DNA of 64,000 nt, from positions 261,899,100 through 261,963,099 of the forward strand of contig NC_134569.1 of NCBI RefSeq assembly GCF_050947875.1, in the 5' to 3' direction. Of this stretch, positions 55,433 through 64,000 are shown in pieces; position 1 is the first letter of the stretch, and every line of letters starts with the position of its first letter. This stretch comes from Dermacentor variabilis. Lineage: Eukaryota; Arthropoda; Arachnida; Ixodida; Ixodidae. The notes below the pieces were generated by a model. It was not told the DNA's origin and searched no databases. It saw nothing but the letters and a program-made list of their open reading frames with translations. A program made the position numbers and the translations under genes.

Positions 55433-57082
55433 CAGGGTGTCTACCAAGTTGACACTTCCAAATTCCCTGAGTTTTCCAGGTTTTCCCTGAGTGAATTTGC
55501 AATATCCCCGTAGTGACACAGAACTTTGTTTTATGTCAACACGGGCTCCCTACATCATTTCGCCCAATGGTGTCACTTTCGAGTAAGCATGTTAATAAAT
55601 AAATAAAAAAACTTAGTCCAGTTTGAATAGTAAGAAGTAGTGTTTATTTTATTCAGAAAGAAGACAGAAGGGAGGGGTTAGTAAAATGCATAGCGAATAA
55701 AATATATTCGAAAGAAATAGTAAAAACCATTGCAAATTGAGTCGAATGTTCTCATATACAAATAACAGATGCATGCGGAATATTTTCGAATATGAGCTGT
55801 TTCTATCAACTGATAGCAAGCTAATTGGTATGAGGCCCGAACTTTATCACAAGTGAGATTATCTCGAAACAGCTCGTAAGTCAACCTCAACTCTCCTGAC
55901 GTACTCTCAACTTGGACACAACGCCTCAGTGTTGCATTTCACTGTTTTAAAGAGTTTTTTTTTTTTTTTTTTTGCTTGGATGAAGCACACCTGCACCTCG
56001 GCTTCAGCGAACACTTTGCTTTTAGAGTGCAAGCTCCTCCAAAAAAGTTGTCGCATGCTTCCTTTCCTGTTCATTTCTGAATGCGTAGGTCCTTGTCTTC
56101 TTGTTCTCCTTCGGCAGCGCGTTCGCCACACGGACTATTTGAAGCATCCTCCTGGACAATTGTACAGTCAGCGTCCGATTTTTCGGACTCCCTAGAAACC
56201 GCGAGAATGTCCGAAAAAATGAATGCATGTCTTTTACAGCCCTTAATGGTTCAAATCTCCACAGCCACGTCTGAAAAAGCTCTGAAGGCCGGCCGGTACA
56301 CTTATTAGGCATATCGGTACTTGTACTGTGACAGGAGATGGCAGGTGCACGCGTGTATAATTAAGGAATACATACTGTGTCCCGTGACAGTTGCCCCTTC
56401 CCACACTTGTTATGTTTCACAGCGTAACATTACTGTAAAGAGGCGAAGCTGACTTTCGGGAACCGGCATTATGCAACGCGCCGTGCTTTCCGAACTTCGA
56501 AGCCAATCACGATGACCACAAAGGCGGTATCGATGCCATTGCTGACAGCGGCGAATTCTTTCAATGAAAAACACGACACAGAACAGCAAGAAGCTTAATA
56601 CCGAACCTCGAAGCAGCTAGGCCTAGCATTGCCGCGTGCGAGTGTGCTGGGACGAGGCGACGAAGTCATCGAAATGACGGCGGTGGTGGTTTTGATTAAT
56701 GCCGTTTCGTACCTGCGGTTACGGCAAAAATTCCGGAAAATTGGACGGTTAAGTGTTCTTGCGCCCAAAATTTTAGACGTTCTCATACATTGCTCCTATG
56801 GGGTATTTAGTTGTGCCGCGAAGCTGTCCGAATTATCTGGCGTCTGGAAAGTCAGTCGACTGTACACTGGCAACTCCTCCAGCCGACGCGGCGTCAAAGA
56901 CCATTAGTTACGATTCCTCTCTGTTGCTCGAGCCAGCATTACTGCGACTTTCGTTCCCTTTCAATAAAATTACAGATAATTTTCCCTGATAGAAGCACAA
57001 ATTCCCTGAGTTTTCCCTGAGTTTTTCCAGACTACTAAAAATCCCTGAGAATTCCCAGTTTTCCCGGTTGGTAGACACCCTG
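55433..57082. mobile_element. CAGGG-family DNA transposon, copy B
   Basis: Complete copy: starts CAGGGTGTCTACCAAGTTG, ends GGTTGGTAGACACCCTG, flanked by TAGATA on both sides (55427-55432 and 57083-57088). At 1.65 kb it is shorter than copy A. No transposase was recognised. Confidence 0.9.
56165..56862. mobile_element. Old Tigger-like segment carried inside CAGGG copy B
   Basis: Starts CAGTCAGCGTCCGATTTTTC, ends GAAAGTCAGTCGACTG, flanked by TA (56163-56164 and 56863-56864). The same segment occurs at the matching place in copies A and C, and its left end in D, so it was present before the family spread. Confidence 0.75.
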
Positions 57083-57513
57083 TAGATAGCTCACCTCCAA
57101 GCAAATTATACAATAAAGCTGAATTTCTTCAATTTCTGGAAAGTTTTTTAATCTGCAAGAAAACTAATGCATATTTAAAACTAACACACTGACATACATA
57201 AGCTCGGCAAGTTGCATCAAAATCGACAAAATTACAAAAAAGAAATTTCAGGCGCTTTAACGCCAACAGCTACGGTTTGCTACATGCGATCGGAGCGCCC
57301 AGGAAGCAGTTAAACAAGTGAACATAATCAGCAGCCTGATGGAGGAAGGTGATGGGGAGGGGCATTGGCCTCCCCGCCATTATAGCTTTCTTACAGGAAC
57401 TCTGCCATCCCCCTATTTTGATTTTTTCATGAAACCTGCTTAGAAGAATTATTGGTTTTAACAATAGAACTTCTGTGGGCACTTGAATATTGTTATAAGT
57501 GGGTTTGACTGTA

Positions 57514-58149
57514 CTGCTTAGTGCACATTTCCAGAGTTTTCTGAATCCTCATTGCCTCCGTCAAGAAATCAGCTACTGTATTCAGTGGGTTGTGGATCAG
57601 TCTGGCAAAAAGTTCTTGCATCAGGCCTCGCATCAGAAAGTGGACTTCTTTATCCTCGGACATTTCCGGGTCAACGTGCCTTAGAAGATGGGTCATCTCT
57701 TCCATGAAGATGATGATGGTCTCATTGGGTAGTTGCCCTCGGGTTTCCAGGACAACTTCGGCCCTTTCTTTTCGGCCAATGCTCGTGAAGGTCCTCTGGG
57801 AATTACTGCGGAACAGGTCCCACATTGTAAGGGCGAACTCCCGGTTCTCGAACCAAGTCCTTGCGGCATCTTCCAAGGAGAATTATACATGGCATAGCTT
57901 ATCCTCACAGGTCCAGTTGCTGAAGGCTGAGATCTTTTCAAAGGTGTCAAGCCAGGTTTCTGGACCCTCCGACGAAGCTCCACGGAAGGTATGTGGCCCC
58001 CTGGGTTGTTGAAGCACGATGGGAGACGCTGGGGCTGCCATTGTGGTTGTTGAGTTGGCCACAGTCTTCCTGGTTGTATCAGGCAGCAGCCCGTGCTCCG
58101 AGGGCAGTCCTTGCAGTGTGCGGCTAGCTGACTGGTCCTTGGCGGCCAT
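57514..58149 (-). pseudogene. Gypsy-3 gag, N-terminal half
   Basis: Minus strand, beginning MAAKDQSASRTLQGLPSEHG at 58149. It includes GASSEGPETWLDTFEKISAF, then, in another frame, AARTWFENREFALTMWDLFR, GQLPNETIIIFMEEMTHLLR and PLNTVADFLTEAMRIQKTLE. A capsid-like order; one frame change lies near 57880. It continues across the Tigger element at 48151-48968. Confidence 0.85.
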
Positions 58150-58722
58150 TGATCCGGCTTCTCCGCATAGCTTAGTGCCAACAGCAGTCGGTATGGTTGC
58201 AGCGCATCACGAGAGATGGCGCAAGTGTTGCGCTGCTGACGCCACATGACGGTGGGGTTGAGTAGGCTCTTCCTCTTGGGCTTGGGGCCAGCAAGCGGCA
58301 CGGACGTTTCATGTGTGTGCTGATCCGCTAGGAGCAGGGCACCGGAACGGATGAACACAATCGTTTGAACGCACAAAAGTTCACATGAGTGTACACGCAA
58401 ACAACCAGGCATTGGTGTCCAGCATGGGGGTGAACATATTCGCTTGCTATCCGATCGTGGTGAGTTGGACTTCCTAGATTTGTTGCGAGTCCAACGGCAT
58501 CTTCTGTGGAAAGCAATTCGGTCAGCAGGCATTAGTGTATGAAAGGTGCAATGAATGCCCCTGCGATTGTCTGCACTGCTGCAGTGTCGTTCCTTCACCC
58601 TAAGAGCACGTTTGAGACTACCACACATTCCAGTAAGTTCCAATAATCCAGGTGCATCTTGCGCTGAGTGATAACTTTAAGTTGTTAGTGGGTGAAATGC
58701 AGTCCCCAATAAACGGATAAAT
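58150..58722 (-). other. Gypsy-3 5' leader and possible LTR
   Basis: Sequence upstream of gag on the minus strand. No LTR borders were proved because the opposite end of the element (left of 44870) is not recognisable. An antisense open frame at 57693-58643 is a shadow. Confidence 0.4.
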
Positions 58723-59587
58723 ACCTGATTTACTCCCATATTGATTGCACTTTCTTTTAAACCAAAAATTGCCGCAAATTCAGGGGTCCGATAGTTACAT
58801 GAGGTAAATTTTACACAGAAAAAAAAAATTCTTTTTATCCTGTGTCTGCTGCGGCAAACAGGTCAACGAACAGGTGGCTGCCGTTGTAATAGTGCAGAAC
58901 ATCAAAATAAAAATGGTAGGCAGCGGAGCAAGCAAAATTTCGCCTTGTGAGTATATTATGTGCATTGAAATAGTTTCTTCCATATTAGTAATGAATAATA
59001 TTATTATTGGCAAATTTGTGGCAATAACATAGCCATGTCCACTTTGAGGGGACAGAAACAGAGATGGGCATGCTCAGCTGCCAGTGACATAGAAACACAT
59101 GGCGGGCATGTTATGAAAACTGTGGCATTTGTCTTAACTACAATCCTAATAAGGAACGTCTCCACTAAGAGTGGGTGAATATCTCAGCTGTGTTACAAGC
59201 GTCGGTGTATGAATAGGGTACACTTCTAACGTATTAATGTAACATGGCTATTGTCACTGCCGCTCGATAAATGCTGCGTGCCCAGGAGTGCAGACGAGAG
59301 GAATCGAAAGGAGCCTTTTTTGTTGTTGTTGTTGTTGTACACCACAACCATTATGAAGCCTACAAATAATAAAGTCAAGGCAAGTTTGGTTGTAGATCAT
59401 TTTTTTCTTAGAAATGATGAAAGCAATGAAATGGGGCATCTGCTTAAGAATCTGCTTGGTGCATGCAGACTGGTTGGTAAGTCTTGAATAATCTTCGCGT
59501 AGCCTTCGACAGATGGTAAGCATGATGATCATCAGCTAGACTTGGCACATGGCATATCGCTGCAACAAGTTCGGGTTGCAATCACAT
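58723..59587. mobile_element. TIR element (ACCGTATTTA family), copy 2
   Basis: Matches 5530-6298 and 8057-8250 in order, with a single TTAA at 59444-59447 where copy 1 holds the 1.75-kb insert. The left terminal repeat is degraded and the right end is cut where CAGGG copy D begins. Confidence 0.8.
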
Positions 59588-59805
59588 TTTCAAATTCTCC
59601 GAGTTTTCCAGGTTTTCCCTGAGCGACATAGAACTTTTTTTCATGTCAAGACAGGCTGACACCACTCTGCCCGATGCTATCATTCCTAAGTAAGCATTTA
59701 AAAATTTTTTTTTAAAAAACGACTTCATCCAGTTTGAATAGTAAGTAGTAATGTTTATTTTATTCAAAATAGAAAACTGAAAATAGGTGATAGTAAAATG
59801 CACAG

Positions 59806-60091
59806 TGTAGTATAGTGTCGCCCCTTGCCAGATCTCTGAGTTATCATACATTTATGTTTTCTAGTAGTTTAGCTAGATGGCGCACCCCCTTCTGTCATGT
59901 GACGAGCTGGGACCAATCAGGAGGTGTCATCTGGCGAGTGAAGTCCTATTTAGAATAAACGGCTGCGAGCCGGCTGAGTCTTCGTTCCGGTTTTCATCAG
60001 GAGCAGTTAGCTCCGAGTCTCCTTCACTGCGTCGGCGCTCGCTGCGCGTTTGTTGGGCACGGCCCCCCACTTGCCTGCCGTTGCAGACACA
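59806..60091 (+). repeat. 5' LTR of a gag-protease LTR element
   Basis: Begins TGTAGTATAGTGTCGCCCC and ends near GCAGACACA; about 94 percent identical to 62611-62900 by eye. AATAAA (within tagaataaacgg, near 59956) is present. A TGG-starting primer-binding candidate lies at 60097. Confidence 0.88.
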
Positions 60092-60329
60092 TCTTTTGGC
60101 GATGAGCATGGGATTCCCGCTGCGGTTCCGACTGAAGCCCCGGGAAACCAACGAGCTTCGTAAGTGAAGCGTCCCTTCTTGTGTCTGCACGGCACGCAAA
60201 CGCCGCAGACGCACTTGGCGTCGCGAGGCTTCCGAGACTAGGCCTACTCACCCCCTTTGTTCTTCCTTGGCCCATTCCTGCTGCGAGCTCAGGCTTGCCT
60301 CCTGCACTGTCTCCTGCACGCTACCGGGC

Positions 60330-61088
60330 ATGGCTTCCTTTTCGGCGAACCTTCCCGTTTTTCTTGAAGGGCCCGGGCCACCGTTAATTCCATGGCATCG
60401 ATGGAAAAAAAATTTTCAGGCCCACCTCGAAGCGGCCGGCGGTGGCAACTGGACGGACGCGCGACGAGCGTCCGCGCTCGTCAGCGCTCTCGGGCGTGAG
60501 GGACAACGAAAGTACTTTGCAGACGAGGAGCAGGAAGCAGCAAGGCAGTCGCCAGGCGCAGCGACACCGTCAAGCGAAGCGGCAAGGCAGTCGACCGGCG
60601 CAGCGTCAACGTCAAGTGATGCGGTCCCGCCAGCATCAGAGTTCCAGGAACTCTTGCAGTGGCTTGACCGGCTGTTCGCCGCGTCAACAAATATTCTGGC
60701 GGAGAAGCACGAATTCACCAGTCGACGGCAGTTCGAGGGAGAAGGATTCCTGGAATTTGTGACCGCATTGAAGGAGAAGGCGGTACAGTGCAACTTCGGC
60801 ACAACCTACAATGAGCGCGTCCGAGACCAAATAATACATGGGGTAGCGAACGCCAGCGTTCGCGAAAAGTTATTAGCTCATGGTGAAACCCTGTCCCTGG
60901 ACAAGGCAGAAGAAATTGGACGCTCTTTAGAAGCCTTGCATCGTGCGAACCGCGCGTTCGGCTCCGAAAATGTACGAAGAATTGAGGTATGTCAACCTGG
61001 CGTTCCGTCGACAGGCCAAGATGACAGACTTCTTCCGGGAAGCTACCAAGAAGGCCGACATCTTCCGGAAAGCTGCCAAGACGGCTGA
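60330..61088 (+). CDS. Gag-like capsid protein of the LTR element
   Basis: The frame is open from 60267, but the second ATG at 60330 gives the likely start, MASFSANLPVFLEGPGPPLI. Retrotransposon capsid features follow: WHRWKKNFQAHLEAAGGGNW, ASALVSALGREGQRKYF, a Ser/Ala/Gln-rich linker, then TSRRQFEGEGFLEFVTALKE, KAVQCNFGTTYNERVRDQII and GVANASVREKLLAHGETLSL. It is an intact capsid of about 230 residues, then ends at a stop in the 30-bp repeats. The zinc knuckles lie in the same frame beyond that stop (CNACHTLGHFASVC near 61312-61353). Confidence 0.85.
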   Translation: MASFSANLPVFLEGPGPPLIPWHRWKKNFQAHLEAAGGGNWTDARRASALVSALGREGQRKYFADEEQEAARQSPGAATPSSEAARQSTGAASTSSDAVPPASEFQELLQWLDRLFAASTNILAEKHEFTSRRQFEGEGFLEFVTALKEKAVQCNFGTTYNERVRDQIIHGVANASVREKLLAHGETLSLDKAEEIGRSLEALHRANRAFGSENVRRIEVCQPGVPSTGQDDRLLPGSYQEGRHLPESCQDG

Positions 61089-61209
61089 CTTCTTCCGGGA
61101 AGCTGCCAAGAGGGCCAACTTCTTTCGAGAGGCCGCCAAGAGGGCCGACTGCTTCCGAGAGGCCGCCAAGAGGGCTGACTTCTTCCGAAAGGCCGCCAAG
61201 ATGGTCGAC
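61026..61209 (+). repeat. 30-bp tandem repeat in gag, six units
   Basis: Six imperfect copies of a 30-base unit (gacttcttccgggaagctgc then caagagggcc). In the gag frame two units contain TGA where others have CGA or GGA-type codons, ending the capsid frame. The other forward frame and some reverse frames are open through the array. Confidence 0.9.
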
Positions 61210-61328
61210 ATTTCGCACATGGCTCCTCCGGGAACCGTGGTGCATGTGATCGGTGTGGCAGCAGGACCCATATCGCGTCGTACAGGAATTGTCCAGCAAG
61301 AAATCGGCGATGCAACGCCTGCCACACG

Positions 61329-61811
61329 TTGGGCCATTTCGCTTCGGTATGTCGAAAGACCCAAACAGCGGTGCAGCACGTCTCTTCCGCAGAGACGCTG
61401 TCTTCGTCAACTTCCGCAGGGCAGCCGTCCGCGTCTGTCTTGACGGTAAGCGCTTTTGAAACTAAAAAAGATTTGGAAGTTCCGGTCGTAGTTAACGGCG
61501 TCTCCATGCGACTGCTGGTGGATACACGAGCGTCTGTGTCATTCATGACCGCCGAAGACTTTAGAAATCACTTTGGTCGACAGCACAGGCTGTCACAAAC
61601 AACAGTGGACTTGAGAAATTTCTCCAAGCAACGTGTCGACATTCAAGGCCTGTTTCAAGCCACTGTCCAGTTTTTCCAAAGGTCATGCTCCGTCACGTTC
61701 CACGTAACGACTACAGGAACTGACTTCTGTGCACTTTCCACTTCTGCTCCGCCATCAGGTGACTTATTCACACCTTTCATTGCCGATACAGTACAGTTAA
61801 AGCCCAGATAG
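61329..61811 (+). pseudogene. Aspartic protease of the LTR element, active site changed
   Basis: Same frame as gag. After the zinc knuckle it encodes VPVVVNGVSMRLLVDTRASV: the retropepsin site DTGA reads DTRA, so the catalytic glycine is lost. QTTVDLRNFSKQRVDIQGLF continues the fold. The frame ends at 61811. Confidence 0.8.
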
Positions 61812-62311
61812 GACCATCTATTTTTGTACTCAGTGATGGGAAGACGTGGCATGTGTCTAAGTTAACCCTAGTGATGAAGGATCCAGCAGGTAGTACTTTG
61901 TGTACAAGTGATAGAGACTTTTTGTACTCATATTCAAATCTGGATAGTCATTCCGATGACTCGCCTGTAGTGACAGCGTCTTCTCATAGTTATAAGCATC
62001 AGCTAAGTAGTTCGTCTGACTGTATCACTTCCGAGTCTGCACAGCCGGCAGTCGTCTCCGATTCCGTGGGGGCATCGGTAGCCTCCCAGGACTTGTTGAG
62101 ACTTCGAGAGGAGCTTCCTGGGCAACCTTCTCAAGCTTTCAGCGACAACTACATTCAATTGTCCAACCAGGGGAAGGGAAATAGTAGTGGGACGACTGGG
62201 TCTTCGAAGTCGACCGATACGCGTCGCAACCCCCAAAGTTCTTCTGAGGTACGCACGCGTCCTCATCGTGACAGAAAACGGCCTCCGTGGCTCGATGATT
62301 ATGTTTCTTGA
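61812..62311 (+). pseudogene. Integrase C-terminal tail joined to the protease
   Basis: In frames following the protease stop the sequence reads GPSIFVLSDGKTWHVSKLTL, then a Ser-rich stretch, and ends RPHRDRKRPPWLDDYVS. This resembles the last part of a Gypsy integrase. RT, RNase H and the integrase core are absent, so about 3 kb has been deleted between protease and this tail. Confidence 0.7.
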
Positions 62312-62610
62312 ATGTAGAGCATTTTGCCGTCTTCGAAATGCCACGGCTAGGGGCCTCGCTGTGACATTTAGGAGACAGTTCACATGTTTCGTTCACACAG
62401 GTATAAAATGTGTTTCTTGTTGCGGTGCAGTGAGTCTTGTGCAGTGTTCCTTGTCAGATTTTGTTTTGACTGACTGCCTGTGTTTTGGTGCCCAAGACTG
62501 GTGCGCGTGTACGTGAACTTGGGCGGGAACGAACTGAATTTGTCCTTGGACTTAAGTGCGCATCTTGTGTGCGCGTTTCACTATATGCTTACTTTGTTTC
62601 CAGGGGGGGA

Positions 62611-62900
62611 TGACGTAGTATAGTGTCGCCCCTTGCCAGATCTCTGTGTTATCATACATTTATGTTTTGTAGTAGTTTAGCTAGATGGCGCACCCCCCTT
62701 CTGTCATGTGACGAGCTGGGACCAATCAGGAGGTGTCATCTGGCGTGTGAAGTCCTATTTAGAATAAACGGCCGCAAGCCAGCTGAGTCTTCGTTCCGGT
62801 TTTCATCAGGAGCAGTTAGCTCTGAGTCTCCTTCACTGCGTCGGCACTCGCCGCGCATTCGCTGGGCGCGGCCCCCCACTGGCCTGCCGCTGCCGACACA
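62611..62900 (+). repeat. 3' LTR of the gag-protease LTR element
   Basis: Preceded by a G-rich polypurine tract (ccaggggggga). Begins TGACGTAGTATAGTG and ends near GCCGACACA. The flanks CACAG (left of the 5' LTR) and ACACAT (right) are similar, but no clean duplication can be fixed. Confidence 0.88.
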
Positions 62901-63595
62901 ACACATAGAAAATAATATATCTTCCAAAAAGAAAAATTATAAAGCCCACTGTAAATAGAGTCAAACATTTTGAAGTCAAATAAAAATAGAGGCACACAGA
63001 AGCAAATATTTTCAGAAATGAGCTATTTCTATCAAGTGATAGCAAGAGCATTGGTATTAGGCCCAAACTTTATCACAAGTGAGATCTTCCCAGCAGTTGG
63101 AAAGTCAACCTCGACTGTCCTCACCATACTCTTAGCCCACACACAAAGCCTCCATACTGTGTTTCACTGCTTTCAAGAGTTCACTATGGTTTGGATGAGG
63201 GTCACCTGCAGCCTTGTGTCAGCCAACACTTTGCTTTTTGAGTTCAAGCTCCTTCAAAGAATAGGCGGCACAGTTCCTTTCCCGATTATTCCTCAATGTG
63301 CCGGTTATTTCTTTTCTTGTCCTCATTCCGCCATGTGTTCGCCCTACGGACCATTTGAAGCATCCTCTCAGTCAGTTGTACAGTCAACATCCGGTTTTTC
63401 GTACTCTCTAGGGGCCACGAAAATGTCTGAAAAATCAAATGAGGCAGTCCGAAGAAATCACTGCATGTCGTTTACTGTGCTTAGGGGCTCAAATACTCAC
63501 ATGCACATCTGAAAAAGCTCTGAAGGCCCACCAGTACACTTATTAGGAATATCGGTGCTCGCACTAAGACAGGAGGCGGAGGGTGCACACGTGTA

Positions 63596-64000
63596 CAGTC
63601 AACGACTGAATTTTCGGATGCCCAAATTTTCGGACATGCCTGATATTTCGGACGTCTTCGCGGCACCGCCACGAGCCCCATAGAATCAATGTATAAGGAC
63701 ATCTGAAGTTTCGGACGCTCGAACCCCCCGCCGTCCAATTTTCCGGACTTTTTGACGGACGGAAAGTCTTTTGGCTCCTCGCGCAGCGCCCTTGCGACTT
63801 GCAGCCAAAGCATATCACCGCTTTGAACCACAACTAGCCGAATTTAGCCGTCACACACCGATTTGGTCTGGCCACGCTGGCTATGTTCATCGCCGCACTT
63901 CCGCCTTCGGCAGAGTTTCCGGAGCGGCGCCATTTTGTTTGTTTGTTTGCGCAGGCCACGTTTTGGCTAGCGTGGTGTGTGGTTGTGCTGTTGTGTCAAG
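63596..64000. mobile_element. Tigger element, left end, cut by the window edge
   Basis: Starts CAGTCAACGACTGAATTTTC after TA at 63594-63595, exactly at the point where CAGGG copy B reads on as TATAATTAAGG. It is related to the Tigger at 23354. The right end is outside. Confidence 0.75.

Larger units (their letters stand above)
48971..57511 (+). mobile_element. Tigger element in Gypsy-3 gag, itself enlarged by insertions
   Basis: Left end CAGTCGAACCCACTTATAAC, right end GTTATAAGTGGGTTTGACTG, flanked by TA (48969-48970 and 57512-57513). The gag reading frame continues across the element with one TA (residues KQ, Y, NHHVLT). Its own remains are 48971-50069 and probably part of 57083-57511. A CENP-B-like N-terminus (KRKRTAIDLETK at about 49565-49600) and a C-terminal piece (HLDALEKDISKFHAMQARLT at about 49780-49840) show an internally deleted transposase gene. 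Confidence 0.88.
59585..63595. mobile_element. CAGGG-family DNA transposon, copy D, interrupted
   Basis: Left part 59585-59805 lacks the first 30 or so bases of the family; right part 62901-63595 continues the same interior after the LTR element. It is interrupted again at TA 63594-63595 by a Tigger. The right terminus is beyond the window. Confidence 0.78.

Noticed and set aside
57693..58643. 316-codon minus-strand open frame over Gypsy-3 gag
   Set aside because: It is out of frame with the capsid (MAAKDQ.../AARTWFENRE...) and has no motif.
60715..61543. Large minus-strand and alternate plus-strand open frames over the gag repeats
   Set aside because: They arise because the 30-bp repeat lacks stops in several frames. 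The conserved gag, zinc knuckle and protease lie in one plus-strand frame.

Overview
This window is eukaryotic nuclear DNA, almost certainly from an ixodid (hard) tick. The evidence is a tRNA-derived SINE matching the tick Ruka family, several RTE LINE fragments and Ty3/Gypsy elements of types familiar from ticks, and three spliced exons of an animal chromatin gene. No bacterial operons, rRNA genes or CRISPR arrays were seen.

The only host gene recognised is a SMARCD/BAP60 (SWI/SNF 60-kDa subunit) orthologue on the minus strand. Three consecutive exons are visible: 27708-27998, 25437-25496 (a 60-base exon) and 11603-11862 (the SWIB domain). Each has AG/GT splice borders and the translated exons join in frame. 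The gene's start and end lie outside the window. Nearly everything else is intronic transposon sequence: at least 36 kb upstream of the first visible exon, 2.2 kb and 13.6 kb between exons, and at least 11.6 kb downstream.

Layout. 1-2389: 3' part of an open Gypsy pol and a short candidate LTR. 2395-11584: LINE fragment, TTAA element, two RTE fragments, a solo LTR, a TIR element carrying a TTAA element, a degenerate SINE and a Tigger element ending 18 bases from a splice donor. 11863-25436 (intron): a TIR family with 6-bp target duplications (called CAGGG here), RTE, Gypsy and I-type LINE remnants, a TTAA element with Mutator-like transposase remains, and a Tigger element. 28478-40290: Tigger containing a Gypsy element, which itself holds a Ruka SINE and a 5.8-kb RNase-H LINE. 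40783-44860: a CR1-like LINE with a 2A-like peptide motif, a TTAA element and a 32-bp perfect palindrome. About 44870-58700: a minus-strand Gypsy whose gag is split by an 8.5-kb Tigger that holds RTE, a TTAA element, a tRNA-bearing fold-back element and another CAGGG copy. 58723-64000: a TIR element and a fourth CAGGG copy carrying a gag/protease-only LTR element and a further Tigger start.

Most insertion borders are supported by target-site duplications, terminal inverted repeats or rejoined reading frames, so the relative order of many insertions can be read directly. Family names come from remembered protein motifs; no database search was possible.
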